Counted from the stretch's first letter, positions 43,341 through 51,305 are shown. The stretch: 54,853 nt of DNA from Dehalococcoidia bacterium UBA1141 (GCA_002311385.1 DCAE01000129.1:35503-90355); one strand, 5' to 3'. Numbers and translations: made by a program. Notes: generated by a model from the letters alone, not told the origin.

Positions 43341-45723
43341 GAGCAGCCAAGGCCAGAAACGAGGATTGCTTCGTTTTTTCTCGGCGAGACGTTTCTTCTC
43401 GCCCCGAATCGAGGATTCTTTGAGGCTGCGAACTCTGGCTTTGGCCGCCCTTTGGCTGTCTGCCATGAGCTTGGCTTGGGTTGGCGGAGGTCTGACACTA
43501 CCCATCTTGGGAGCAGTTATCGGCTCCGTAGGATATTGGGTGGGATGGCGGTGGCGCAACAAGAAATCCTTGGCTAAATCCCTAACTATCGCTTCTCTGG
43601 TCATCGGCTTGTCATTTTTCATGCGCTCTCAGATGCTAGAGGCCATGACCGGCAACTGGCTGCCATTGGGTCAATTTCTGATTCTGGTACAGGCCTTCGC
43701 CAGCTTCGACGCCCGGTCCCGAGGAGGCATCTACTCCGGCATCGTTCTCAGCGGGACCGTGCTGTTCTTCGCCAGCCAACAGGCATTCGACCAAAGCTTC
43801 GGCGTATTTATTATCGTGGGATTCATCGTGGTGCTACTGGCTTTCCTAACACTGAGCTTTCTGGAAGACAGCATTCGGGGCGCCAAGGTGCATTGGCCCA
43901 GTCACAAGCTGGGCCGTCCCGCCATGTTACCCTACTGGATCGGGGTTTCCTGCGCTGTATTCATGCTGTCCGGAGTGGCGTTCTGGCTGATGCCCAAGGA
44001 TGAGCTGAGTCTGGTAGGTCCTGACCAGTTGACCGTACTCCCCCACTCGGGGGATTCCTTGGAATCCAGCAATCAAGCGCCGCTTATTGATCCATCTCAA
44101 TTGATTCAACTGACTGATACCCAAGCCACCGACCTGACGGACAGGCCCGATAATTCAGACGGGGCCAATCTTTCACGAGCCAACCAATCCCGAGCCAATC
44201 AATCCGGAATTGATTCGGCTGAATCGAACCCATCTAGGAACTCGGAGACGGATAGGTCGGGTGTTGGCCTAAGCGCCCAGTCCCGGGATGAGACTGACAG
44301 TCCTCTACCTCGGCCGATTCTTGGAAACAGCGTTGACGTCGACGGTTCCGGAGCGGCCAGCATATCCAATTTCCAACCGGGGACGGAGTTCGAACCGGTT
44401 TTCTACGTTAGAACCAAGATTGCCAGCTACTGGCGGGGACGGACACTCCACAGATTCGACGGTCAAAGTTGGGACGCTGACTCGGCTCTCACGAATCTGG
44501 CCCCCTCTCGCATCCGGGACGGCATCTGGATCAACCGGGCGAATATAAACCGTTCCAATCGGGCCCTTTATCAGCAGACCTTCTACATCCGCGAGGGCGA
44601 CCCCGATGCCACTTTTACTGGATACAATTCCCTGAGCGTCGAAGATCTGAGCGGTTCTTTGGACGGCGTGGGCGTGGAAAGCGGAGCGACCTACCGAGTC
44701 TTGTCCGCCTATCCGTCGCATAATCCCCAGCGCTTGCGCCGGGACTCGACTTGGGCAGCCGACCGCCGTTTCCTGGAGACACCTCCTGGATTCGCAAAAT
44801 GGTTATTCCCGCTAGCTGAACAGATTACCGATGGAGCCGTCAACGACTTTGAAAAGGTCGAGCGCATCGTCGGCTTTCTTCGCCGTGACGGCGGAACCTT
44901 CATACCTGATTGGTATCAGGAGGCTACGGGCACCGCCCAGTTACAAGAGTTTCTAATCGAGGGAAAGCCCGGCGATGCCATGGATTACGCCACCGCTACG
45001 ATAATGCTGGCCAGAGCATCGGGCTTGCCCTCCCGTCTGGCGGTGGGTTACCTGCCCGGTACACGTGATCCCCTCTCCGGGGCTTATCAGGTGCGCAGAA
45101 GAGACGCCCACACTTGGGGAGAGATTTATTTCTCCAATGGCGGTTGGATTCCCTTCGACAGTTCACCCAGAGGCGACCTCGCTGCCGGCGGCACAGCCGC
45201 CTCCGGCGTCGGATCTCTGTTTAACGCCGGCATGGGTGACGCCGCCTTCGATGCGGTGAAATCAACGCCCTCCCAGTTGATTGGAGTTGTTCTATCTTTG
45301 CTCAACAATCCGGCGTTGGCGATTATTGTGCCGTCCTTATTCTTGGTAGCGTTGGTACTTAGATGGCTATATTTCCGGCAGCCCTCAGAGCGGCGGAGAA
45401 CCAAGATTTTCGGTCTCTACCAAAGCCGGCTCACCGGAGACGGACGGCGGGAAATGCTGGCCATATATCGCAAGCTGGAAAAAATGCTACAAAAGGCCTC
45501 TGGGCAGCGGCGGGAGGCGTGGCAAACCGTAGGTAGATACGCCGGTCAGAACGGATCAATGAATACTCGGGCAAAGTCGGAGCTGGCCTGGTTCACCCGT
45601 ATCGTTTGGCGGGCAGCCTATGATCCCGAAGACCTCCCGGAAGGCTCAGTTTCCGAAGCGAAAACCCGTCTGCGCCAGTTTAAGGAATCTCTTAATAACG
45701 CCACCAAACGAGAGCACCAATAA
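43321..45723 (+). CDS. TgpA-like transglutaminase-domain membrane protein, catalytic cysteine missing
   Basis: 800 residues from ATG 43321 (ATG 43330 is also possible). Several N-terminal membrane helices (to about residue 225), a disordered Ser/Asn-rich linker (about 250-340), a transglutaminase-like domain (about 450-620) and one more helix near residue 665. The domain has D-A-H-T-W-G-E (His597) and F-D-S-S-P (Asp613), but the nucleophile position G-x-C-x-x-[FY]-A reads G-D-A553-M-D-Y-A. Without Cys it should not catalyse transamidation; it may act as a binding scaffold. Third member of the MoxR-DUF58-TgpA set. Confidence 0.9.
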   Translation: MPIMADKSSQGQKRGLLRFFSARRFFSPRIEDSLRLRTLALAALWLSAMSLAWVGGGLTLPILGAVIGSVGYWVGWRWRNKKSLAKSLTIASLVIGLSFFMRSQMLEAMTGNWLPLGQFLILVQAFASFDARSRGGIYSGIVLSGTVLFFASQQAFDQSFGVFIIVGFIVVLLAFLTLSFLEDSIRGAKVHWPSHKLGRPAMLPYWIGVSCAVFMLSGVAFWLMPKDELSLVGPDQLTVLPHSGDSLESSNQAPLIDPSQLIQLTDTQATDLTDRPDNSDGANLSRANQSRANQSGIDSAESNPSRNSETDRSGVGLSAQSRDETDSPLPRPILGNSVDVDGSGAASISNFQPGTEFEPVFYVRTKIASYWRGRTLHRFDGQSWDADSALTNLAPSRIRDGIWINRANINRSNRALYQQTFYIREGDPDATFTGYNSLSVEDLSGSLDGVGVESGATYRVLSAYPSHNPQRLRRDSTWAADRRFLETPPGFAKWLFPLAEQITDGAVNDFEKVERIVGFLRRDGGTFIPDWYQEATGTAQLQEFLIEGKPGDAMDYATATIMLARASGLPSRLAVGYLPGTRDPLSGAYQVRRRDAHTWGEIYFSNGGWIPFDSSPRGDLAAGGTAASGVGSLFNAGMGDAAFDAVKSTPSQLIGVVLSLLNNPALAIIVPSLFLVALVLRWLYFRQPSERRRTKIFGLYQSRLTGDGRREMLAIYRKLEKMLQKASGQRREAWQTVGRYAGQNGSMNTRAKSELAWFTRIVWRAAYDPEDLPEGSVSEAKTRLRQFKESLNNATKREHQ

Positions 45724-45768
45724 CATGCCTGACATTGCCGGTGGGAATACTATGAATCGCTCCATTGT

Positions 45769-45791
45769 CATTCCGGAGAAGGCCGGAATCC
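45769..45791. repeat. Palindromic intergenic repeat (ATTCCGG...CCGGAAT type)
   Basis: ATTCCGG (45770-45776) and CCGGAAT (45783-45789) form a stem with a short loop, inside the familiar CATTCCGG-AGAAGGCCGGAATCCAG repeat known from many genomes. Short reading frames here with the SFRRRPESR-like peptide are artefacts of it. Confidence 0.65.
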
Positions 45792-45979
45792 AGGAAATCT
45801 CTTACTACAGCCATCTTCTGGACACCGGGCTACCCTGGTGAGGCAGCATCTTTCCGCCTATCCTCCAATCACCATTCGTTGACATTCATTGCGGCCCTAA
45901 CTACACTCAACCCAACACGGATAAGACGCTGCCGCGGATATATACGAGGGTATTTACAACTTTGGTTGAGAGATAATAC

Positions 45980-46969
45980 ATGCCTTCTGAGCAAACCGGG
46001 TCGGGCAACAAGGACCGTAATTACTACAGTAAATTTTTCCGGGAAATAGATGTTCTTCACGGGATGCAGTCCACTCCCGAAGACCGGGAATGGCTGTTAA
46101 CCTCCCCCAAGGGCGAGGTGCGTCAAGCCAAGGTCGTGCTCTATATGGGCTGCAACGTCATGAGGACCACCCACTTGATGCGCACCGTCACCGACGTTTT
46201 CAAGCTGTTGGGCGTGGATTTTGTGTCGGTTGGCGGAGCAGCTTATTGCTGCGGAATTCAGCACTACAATCAGGGGGACACGGACGCCTCCAAATCCGTG
46301 GCTCGGACCACTGTTGATAACTTCGAGAAATTCCAGCCGGAGCAGGTGGTGATGTGGTGCCCCTCCTGCATCTCCTTCTACGACGAAATCATGGATATGC
46401 GGAAGGACTTTACCTTCCAACACGTCACCCAATTTTTGGTGGAGCAAATTGGCAACCTGGACCTGAAGCCCCAGCCCCCGCAGAAAGTTGCTCTCCATTA
46501 CCACACCGGCGGAGAACAGACGGACTCGGAAGCACAAGCGGCATGGACGTTATTGTCGGCCTTGCCGGGCATCGAGTTGGTGGACATCGGCACGGATGAA
46601 AGATGGGAAAGGCGCTGCACCCCAGCGCTCCAGACCAATTTGGGCGAGAGCGGTTGGGACATCTTGGCCAGAAAATCCATACAGAGCGCAACCGACGTGA
46701 AGGCCGACGTATACGCCACCCTCTACCACGGTTGTCAGCGTTCCCTCTGCGGCTTTGAGGCCGAGTACCCCCTGAAGGTTGAACATTACTTGACGGTTAT
46801 GGGCCGGGCCTTGGGCATCGAGTACGAGGACCAATACAAGAAGCACATGCTCAGCGGCGACGCCATAGCCATCATGGAAGAGGTCACCCCCTGCGCTGTG
46901 GCCTCTGGCATCAGCCTGGAAGAAGCCCGCGCCACGGTTGAAAAGACCTTCGTGAAAAGCAGAAACTAA
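45980..46969 (+). CDS. HdrB-like CCG-domain iron-sulfur protein
   Basis: 329 residues. The first CCG motif is intact: Cys58, then after 31 residues Cys90-Cys91, then after 35 residues C127-P-S-C130, which binds a non-cubane [4Fe-4S] cluster in heterodisulfide reductase subunit B. The second half has a degenerate motif (H-Y-H-T-G-G, R-R-C, H-G-C-Q-R-S-L-C). Proteins of this type accept or donate electrons in thiol/disulfide or succinate:quinone-type complexes. No hdrA or hdrC is next to it. ATG 45980; the true start may be further in, since the first 45 residues are not conserved-looking. Confidence 0.85.
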   Translation: MPSEQTGSGNKDRNYYSKFFREIDVLHGMQSTPEDREWLLTSPKGEVRQAKVVLYMGCNVMRTTHLMRTVTDVFKLLGVDFVSVGGAAYCCGIQHYNQGDTDASKSVARTTVDNFEKFQPEQVVMWCPSCISFYDEIMDMRKDFTFQHVTQFLVEQIGNLDLKPQPPQKVALHYHTGGEQTDSEAQAAWTLLSALPGIELVDIGTDERWERRCTPALQTNLGESGWDILARKSIQSATDVKADVYATLYHGCQRSLCGFEAEYPLKVEHYLTVMGRALGIEYEDQYKKHMLSGDAIAIMEEVTPCAVASGISLEEARATVEKTFVKSRN

Positions 46970-46993
46970 GACTAAAGCGCAATAATCAAAAAC

Positions 46994-47031
46994 GAAACCC
47001 TCGACTCTTCTACGTATGAGTCGAGGGTTTC
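46994..47031. terminator. Intrinsic terminator, bidirectional
   Basis: A 14-bp perfect stem GAAACCCTCGACTC / GAGTCGAGGGTTTC with a 10-base loop, between the convergent HdrB-like gene (plus) and the higA-like gene (minus). The T-run is short, so it may be a moderate terminator. Confidence 0.8.
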
Positions 47032-47053
47032 TAATTTCAGGGAATAACCCGGG

Positions 47054-47356
47054 CTAGGCTTTAATTGGACGTATTTCTCTCAGTTCACGTGCCTCAGTAC
47101 TTTTTGCTTGATAGAGATCCCAACCCAGTTGTAGGTTCATCCAGAAGCCTTCGGAGTTACCGAAGTACTTGGCCAGGCGTAATGCGGTGCTGGGCGTGAT
47201 ACACCTTCGACCATTAACAATCTCGTTCACTCTCTGGTATGGCACACGGATTCCATCGGCCAAGTCACGCTGGGTTAGCCCCATGGGGGTCAAAAACTCT
47301 TCAAGGAGCATTTGGCCCGGATGGGTGGGTTCCCGGTTTGTGGGCATCCTAAGCAT
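47054..47356 (-). CDS. HigA-like XRE-family antitoxin/regulator
   Basis: 100 residues. H-P-G-Q-M-L-L-E-E-F-L-T-P-M-G-L-T-Q is the HigA signature, followed by a helix-turn-helix Q-R-D-L-A-D-G-I-R-V-P-Y-Q-R-V-N-E-I-V-N-G and the closing F-W-M-N-L-Q. HigA normally neutralises the HigB toxin encoded immediately before it. Here the preceding gene is acs, and start and stop share one base (TAATG), so it is made together with acetyl-CoA synthetase. No HigB toxin is visible. May act as a regulator of acs instead. Confidence 0.85.
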   Translation of the reverse strand: MLRMPTNREPTHPGQMLLEEFLTPMGLTQRDLADGIRVPYQRVNEIVNGRRCITPSTALRLAKYFGNSEGFWMNLQLGWDLYQAKSTEARELREIRPIKA

Positions 47357-49260
47357 TACTCCTCCAGCGTTGTAATATCACCCGGGTCCAAGCCCAGCTC
47401 TTGAGCCTTGAGCAGGCGGCGCATGATTTTGCCGGAACGAGTTTTGGGCAGGGTGGGGGTGAATTCTAGCTCGGCGGGCACGGCGATGGGGCCTATTTCC
47501 TGGCGGACGTGGGCTTTCAGGGCCGCCACCATTTCTTCCGATGGTTCGTAGCCCATGCGCAGGGTCACGAATCCCTTGATGGTCTCACCCCGGAGCTCGT
47601 CGGGCTTGCCGATTACCGCCGCCTCCGCCACCGCAGGATGAGACACCAAGGCGCTTTCTACCTCTGCTGAGCCAATTCGGTGTCCCGCAACGTTTAGCAC
47701 GTCGTCGGCCCGGCCTACCACCGTGAAGTAGCCATCGGCGTCCCTGAGGGCCACGTCTCCGGTCAAATAGCAACCCGAAATGGTGTTCCAGTCCTGGGCT
47801 TGCCTTTCAGGTTCTCCGTAAACGGTGCGGTAGAAGTGTGGGAAGGGCTGCTTGATTACCAGGAATCCGCCCTTGTCCGGCTCGGTGATGGGCTCACCTT
47901 CACGGTCCACTATGTCCATCACTGCTCCCGGCAATGCGATGCCGACTTTTCCCGGTTTTACGGGGATGGTTGCGGGGGTGCCCAGGCAAGGAGCGCCAGT
48001 TTCCGTCTGCCACCAGTTGTCCACGATGTGGCCCCATTCCCCATTGCCGCAGAGAAACTCGTAGGTCCAGCGCAGCGCCTCGGGGTTCAGCGGCTCGCCG
48101 GCGCAGGTCAACAGTCGCATAGATCGGAGGTCGTACTGCTGCGGGTAGGACTCGCCGTAGCGCATCAGCATGCGCAGGGCCGTGGGAGCGGTGAACACCA
48201 CATTGACACCGTACTTCTCCACCACCTCATAGAAAACGCCCGGATGGGGATAGTCGATGGCCCCCTCCCGGAACACGGTTGTGGCCCCAGCGATCAACGG
48301 CGCATAGACGATGTAGCTGTGTCCCACCACCCAACCTATGTCGGAAGTGCACCAGTAAACATCATCATCTTTAACGTCCCAAAATGTCTTGAAATGGTAG
48401 TAGGTTCCCACCATGTAGCCACCGTGTACGTGGAGCACGCCCTTGGGTTTGCCGGTGGTGCCGCTGGTGTAGAGGATGTACAGAGGATCCTCCGAGTCCA
48501 TGACCTCAGCCTCGCAGTAGATGCTGCTTTTGGCCATTAGGTCGTCGAAATCGACCTCTTTAGGAAGCAGTTCCGGCTTCTCGTCTTCCCGGCGCCAGAC
48601 CACGATGTGCTGCAAGACGTCCAAGCCCTCAACTGCCCCGTCGGTGATGCCTTTCAGGTCTACCTTGTTGCCACGGCGGTACCCGGCATCGGCGGTGATT
48701 AACACCTTGGCTTGGGCATCCAGGATTCTTTCCCTCAGGGCGCCGACGCTGAACCCGGCATAGACCACGCTATGAATCGCCCCAATCCTGGCGCAGGCCA
48801 GCATGGCGATGGCCCCCTCCGGCGTCAAGGGCATGTAAATCACAACACGGTCTCCCTTGCCCACGCCCAAGGACTTGAGCCCGTTGGCAAAACGGTTGAC
48901 CAGTTGGGCCAGCCTGCCGTAGGTATAGACTCGCTCCGAGCCGTCCTCTCCCAGCCAGACGAGTGCTGCCTTGTTCCGCTTACCCGACGTCAGGTGCCGG
49001 TCCAAGCAGTTGGCGGTGATATTGCACTTTCCACCCAAGAACCACTGGAAGGTGGGGTAGTCCCACTGGAAAACTTTATCCCAGGGTGCAATCCAGTCCA
49101 GTTCCTTCGCCACTCTGCCCCAAAACCCTTCGGGGTTTTCGATGGACTGGCGGTGGGCTTCTTTGTGGTCTTTCAGGTAGACCTGTTCCACCAGACTGGC
49201 GGGAGGGATAATCTCGCCGCTTTCTTGCAACAGATGGTCTATTTGTCCTTGGTTTACCAT
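47356..49260 (-). CDS. acs: Acetyl-CoA synthetase
   Basis: 634 residues, full AMP-forming acetate-CoA ligase. Signature Y-T-S-G-T-T-G-K-P-K-G near residue 266, adenylate motifs Y-L-T-G-D and A-G-H-R-I-G, and the C-terminal R-S-G-K-I-M-R-R with Lys near 611, the residue often acetylated by Pat-type enzymes. Converts acetate, CoA and ATP to acetyl-CoA. ATG 49260 has GAGG 7-9 bases before. Followed by an overlapping HigA-like regulator. Confidence 0.96.
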   Translation of the reverse strand: MVNQGQIDHLLQESGEIIPPASLVEQVYLKDHKEAHRQSIENPEGFWGRVAKELDWIAPWDKVFQWDYPTFQWFLGGKCNITANCLDRHLTSGKRNKAALVWLGEDGSERVYTYGRLAQLVNRFANGLKSLGVGKGDRVVIYMPLTPEGAIAMLACARIGAIHSVVYAGFSVGALRERILDAQAKVLITADAGYRRGNKVDLKGITDGAVEGLDVLQHIVVWRREDEKPELLPKEVDFDDLMAKSSIYCEAEVMDSEDPLYILYTSGTTGKPKGVLHVHGGYMVGTYYHFKTFWDVKDDDVYWCTSDIGWVVGHSYIVYAPLIAGATTVFREGAIDYPHPGVFYEVVEKYGVNVVFTAPTALRMLMRYGESYPQQYDLRSMRLLTCAGEPLNPEALRWTYEFLCGNGEWGHIVDNWWQTETGAPCLGTPATIPVKPGKVGIALPGAVMDIVDREGEPITEPDKGGFLVIKQPFPHFYRTVYGEPERQAQDWNTISGCYLTGDVALRDADGYFTVVGRADDVLNVAGHRIGSAEVESALVSHPAVAEAAVIGKPDELRGETIKGFVTLRMGYEPSEEMVAALKAHVRQEIGPIAVPAELEFTPTLPKTRSGKIMRRLLKAQELGLDPGDITTLEE

Positions 49261-49320
49261 GGCTTTTCCTCACACGTTCAGAGTGGTCAGCGGCCCAGCG
49301 TTTCCCATGAGAAAGCCAAC

Positions 49321-49360
49321 GAAAAGCCCCACTTTCGTAAAGGGGGTTGGGGGGATTTCG
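49321..49360. repeat. Palindromic intergenic repeat (CCCCACTTTCGTAAAGGGGG type)
   Basis: CCCC-ACTTTCGTAAAG-GGGG hairpin, followed by TTGGGGGGATTTC; a well-known dispersed intergenic repeat. It is between acs and the selenocysteine rhodanese. Confidence 0.6.
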
Positions 49361-49533
49361 TCTCCCTGACTGCTAGTAGCTGATGCCTATTCTAATTTCG
49401 CCTCATTCTAACCCCACGACCAGGCATGGGCAACCTAAACCCACGACTACGATTGACCGCACTACCAACGGGACATACAATTTAGTTTGGCATTTCAGAA
49501 ACGCATTTTAGTAGTGAAACTTTGGGAGGCAAT

Positions 49534-50364
49534 ATGAGTACTTCAGGGGGTTACACCCACCCCGAATATCTGGTGGACGCAGCATGGGTCGATGCCCATA
49601 AAGACGATGCCAATGTGGTGATTATTGACTGCGATGTGGAGGCCGGTTACAACCGGGGCCACATCCCTGGCGCAGCCTTGGTGCCGGACAATTTCGAGAA
49701 GAACCCGGACACCGGCCGAGTGCATCTTATGAATGCTGAGCAATTCACCGCTATGTGCCAGGGTTTGGGGATCGGCGATGACTCTTTGGTAATCGCCTAC
49801 GACAATTCCCAAAGCCTGACCTCCGCGCGGCTGTGGTGGGCGCTGAACACCTACGGCCATTCCAACGTAAAGGTGCTTAACGGCGGCTGGAGGCGTTGGT
49901 TAACCGAAGGACGGGTCGTCAGCTTCGACCGTACCCAGGCGCCTTCAGGAGTAAAGTTCACCGCCAAGCGGGATGACACACTGTTCATCTCGGCTGACGA
50001 TCTTAAGACCGCCTGCACCTTGGACAATTCAGTGGTCTGGGACGTGCGCAGTGACGGCGAATGGGATGGCAGCGCCGCCCGAGGCAACAAGAGGGTTGGT
50101 CACGTGCCCGGTGCGGTTCACCTGGAATGGTTTAACCTGATGGACCATCAGACTCACCAGTTCAAGCCAGCCGACGAGATTCGCCGTATCTTGACCGAGA
50201 ACGGCATCACCCCGGAGAAGAACGTCTACACGTATTGACAGGGCGGCATCCGAGCGGCGAACAGTGTGTTCGTCATGAAATTGGTGGGCTATGCCAATAC
50301 CAAAAACTTCGATGGCTCCATGGGTGAGTGGGCAAACCGCGAGGACACACCCTTAGAGGTGTAA
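49534..50364 (+). CDS. Selenocysteine-containing rhodanese (thiosulfate/3-mercaptopyruvate sulfurtransferase-like); in-frame UGA at 50236-50238
   Basis: 276 residues with Sec235. Two rhodanese domains (about 9-130 and 145-276). Start ATG 49534 with GGGAGG 5-6 bases before. In domain 2, relatives have the active loop Y-C-Q-G-G-I-R-A-A; here it is Y-TGA-Q-G-G-I-R-A-A. The frame stays open through N-Y/F-D-G-S-style sequence (N-F-D-G-S-M-G-E-W-A-N-R) to TAA 50362, the normal family end. A hairpin at 50256-50274 fits a bacterial SECIS, and selB is encoded in this window. So the sulfur-accepting Cys is most likely replaced by selenocysteine. Truncation at the UGA would remove the whole active-site loop. 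Leads an operon with two DUF1330 genes. Confidence 0.9.
50256..50274 (+). promoter_or_regulatory. Candidate bacterial SECIS element
   Basis: GGCGAAC pairs with GTTCGTC (7 bp, one G-U) around the 5-base loop AGTGT. The stem starts 17 bases after the UGA and the loop 24 bases after it, within the distance known for bacterial SECIS elements, and the apical loop carries the expected GU. SelB's C-terminal winged helices would bind it. Confidence 0.8.
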
Positions 50365-50391
50365 AAAATATTCAAGACGAGGAGAAAACTT

Positions 50392-50683
50392 ATGGCAGCT
50401 TGGCTTTTTGCGTCAGTAGATAGCATTAGCGACCCAGCTGGTTTTGGAGAATACCAGCACCTGGCAGGCGACAGCCTGGAAAAATTCGGCGGCAAGTTTC
50501 TGGGTGGAGGGGGCAACATCGAAGTTATGGACGGTGATTGGGTCTCCTAAGGCCGTTGTGGCGATTGAGTTCGAGAGCATCGCCAAGGCCAAGGAGTGGT
50601 ACAACTCGCCGGAGTACCAAGCGATACTTCCCAAGCGCTTGAACACCACAAAAGGCGGCGTTGTCTTTGTGGACGGGGCCTAG
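50392..50683 (+). pseudogene. DUF1330 family protein, single-base frameshift
   Basis: From ATG 50392 the frame reads M-A-A-W-L-F-A-S-V-D and reaches ...D-G-D-W-V-S then TAA at 50548. Skipping one base there (at GTCTCCTAA) continues as K-A-V-V-A-I-E-F-E-S, then E-W-Y-N-S-P-E-Y-Q-A-I, to TAG 50681. The corrected protein has 96 residues, the same as the intact copy at 50855, with which it aligns along its length. One extra base explains it: sequence error, decay, or +1 recoding (the TCC-TAA junction resembles antizyme-like slip sites, TCC-TGA). GAGGAG before the start; 27 bases after the rhodanese stop. Confidence 0.8.
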
Positions 50684-50730
50684 TCTCAAGCTTGAGTTGG
50701 CCTCCGCTTACAGACTCATCGGATGAACCT

Positions 50731-50764
50731 TTGGGGCCGGTCTATGATTGGCCCCAACTTTTTT
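50731..50764 (+). terminator. Intrinsic terminator after first DUF1330 gene
   Basis: TTGGGGCC pairs with GGCCCCAA around GGTCTATGATT, followed by CTTTTTTG. It would stop or attenuate transcription between the two DUF1330 copies. Confidence 0.85.
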
Positions 50765-50854
50765 GCTAGGATATCGCTTTCAACCGAATAAAAGGCTGGC
50801 CAAATAAGAGACCGGAGCACATTTGACTTCGACTCAGGAAGAAGGGGGAAAACT

Positions 50855-51145
50855 ATGGCAGCTTGGGTGATTGGAGCAATCCAAAAGGTGAATGACGAAG
50901 CCGGATACGCAGCCTACGGCGCAGCGGCCGGGGCCACGGTAGCCCACTACGGTGGAAAGCGAGTGGCTGGCGGCGCAAAAATTGAAGTAGCCGACGGCAC
51001 ATGGTCTCCGTCTGGGATGGTTGTGCTTGAATTTGAGAGCCTGGAAAAGGCCAAAGCGTGGTACAACTCCCCAGAGTACCAAGCAGTAATAGGGCAAAGG
51101 TTTAGCACCAGCGACAGCAACCTCATCTTCGTCGACGGAGCTTAG
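50855..51145 (+). CDS. DUF1330 family protein (intact copy)
   Basis: 96 residues, a ferredoxin-like alpha/beta fold of the dimeric alpha/beta-barrel superfamily, with the motif A-W-Y-N-S-P-E-Y-Q-A-V near residue 70 that defines DUF1330. A very similar copy precedes it; the upstream sequences around the starts (GAAAACT-ATGGCAGCTTGG) are near-identical, so it is a tandem duplication. Function unknown; in this family small cofactor-free enzymes or binding proteins are common. Confidence 0.9.
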   Translation: MAAWVIGAIQKVNDEAGYAAYGAAAGATVAHYGGKRVAGGAKIEVADGTWSPSGMVVLEFESLEKAKAWYNSPEYQAVIGQRFSTSDSNLIFVDGA

Positions 51146-51181
51146 GCCGGGAAAATCATCGCTAGCCCTTAGTAATACTGT

Positions 51182-51251
51182 CATTCTGAGGAGTGAAGCG
51201 ACGAAGAATCTCTTGGCTCTAGCGTAAAGATTCTTCGCTTCACTCAGAATG
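51182..51251. repeat. Long imperfect inverted repeat (CATTCTGAG...CTCAGAATG type)
   Basis: CATTCTGAGGAGTGAAGCGACGAAGAATCT (arm 1, position 51182) and its near-complement at 51228-51251 (AGATTCTTCGCTTCACTCAGAATG) form an imperfect stem with two 3-base bulges. The TGTCATTCTGAG-type sequence is a frequent dispersed repeat in environmental genomes, in this position after DUF1330 and before the convergent acyl-CoA dehydrogenase. Confidence 0.65.
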
Positions 51252-51305
51252 GCAATGTGAAGGAGACCTTTGGGGCGAACCCTTTCAGGGAGGAGAGGAC
51301 AAGTC

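Noticed and set aside
45765..46049. Short frame with an SFRRRPESR-like start
   Set aside because: This peptide is the known artefact of a dispersed palindromic repeat (ATTCCGG...CCGGAAT).
47800..48540. Long open frame of 246 codons antisense to acs
   Set aside because: Lies entirely inside the strongly conserved acs gene on the other strand and has no family features; a GC-driven shadow.
50236..50238. TGA read as the true end of a truncated rhodanese
   Set aside because: Ending there would remove the active-site loop and 42 codons of conserved rhodanese sequence; a SECIS-like hairpin and selB argue for Sec instead.
50548..50550. TAA in the first DUF1330 copy as recoded stop
   Set aside because: TAA is not a known Sec or Pyl codon; the homologous sequence continues in the +1 frame, so a one-base indel is simpler.
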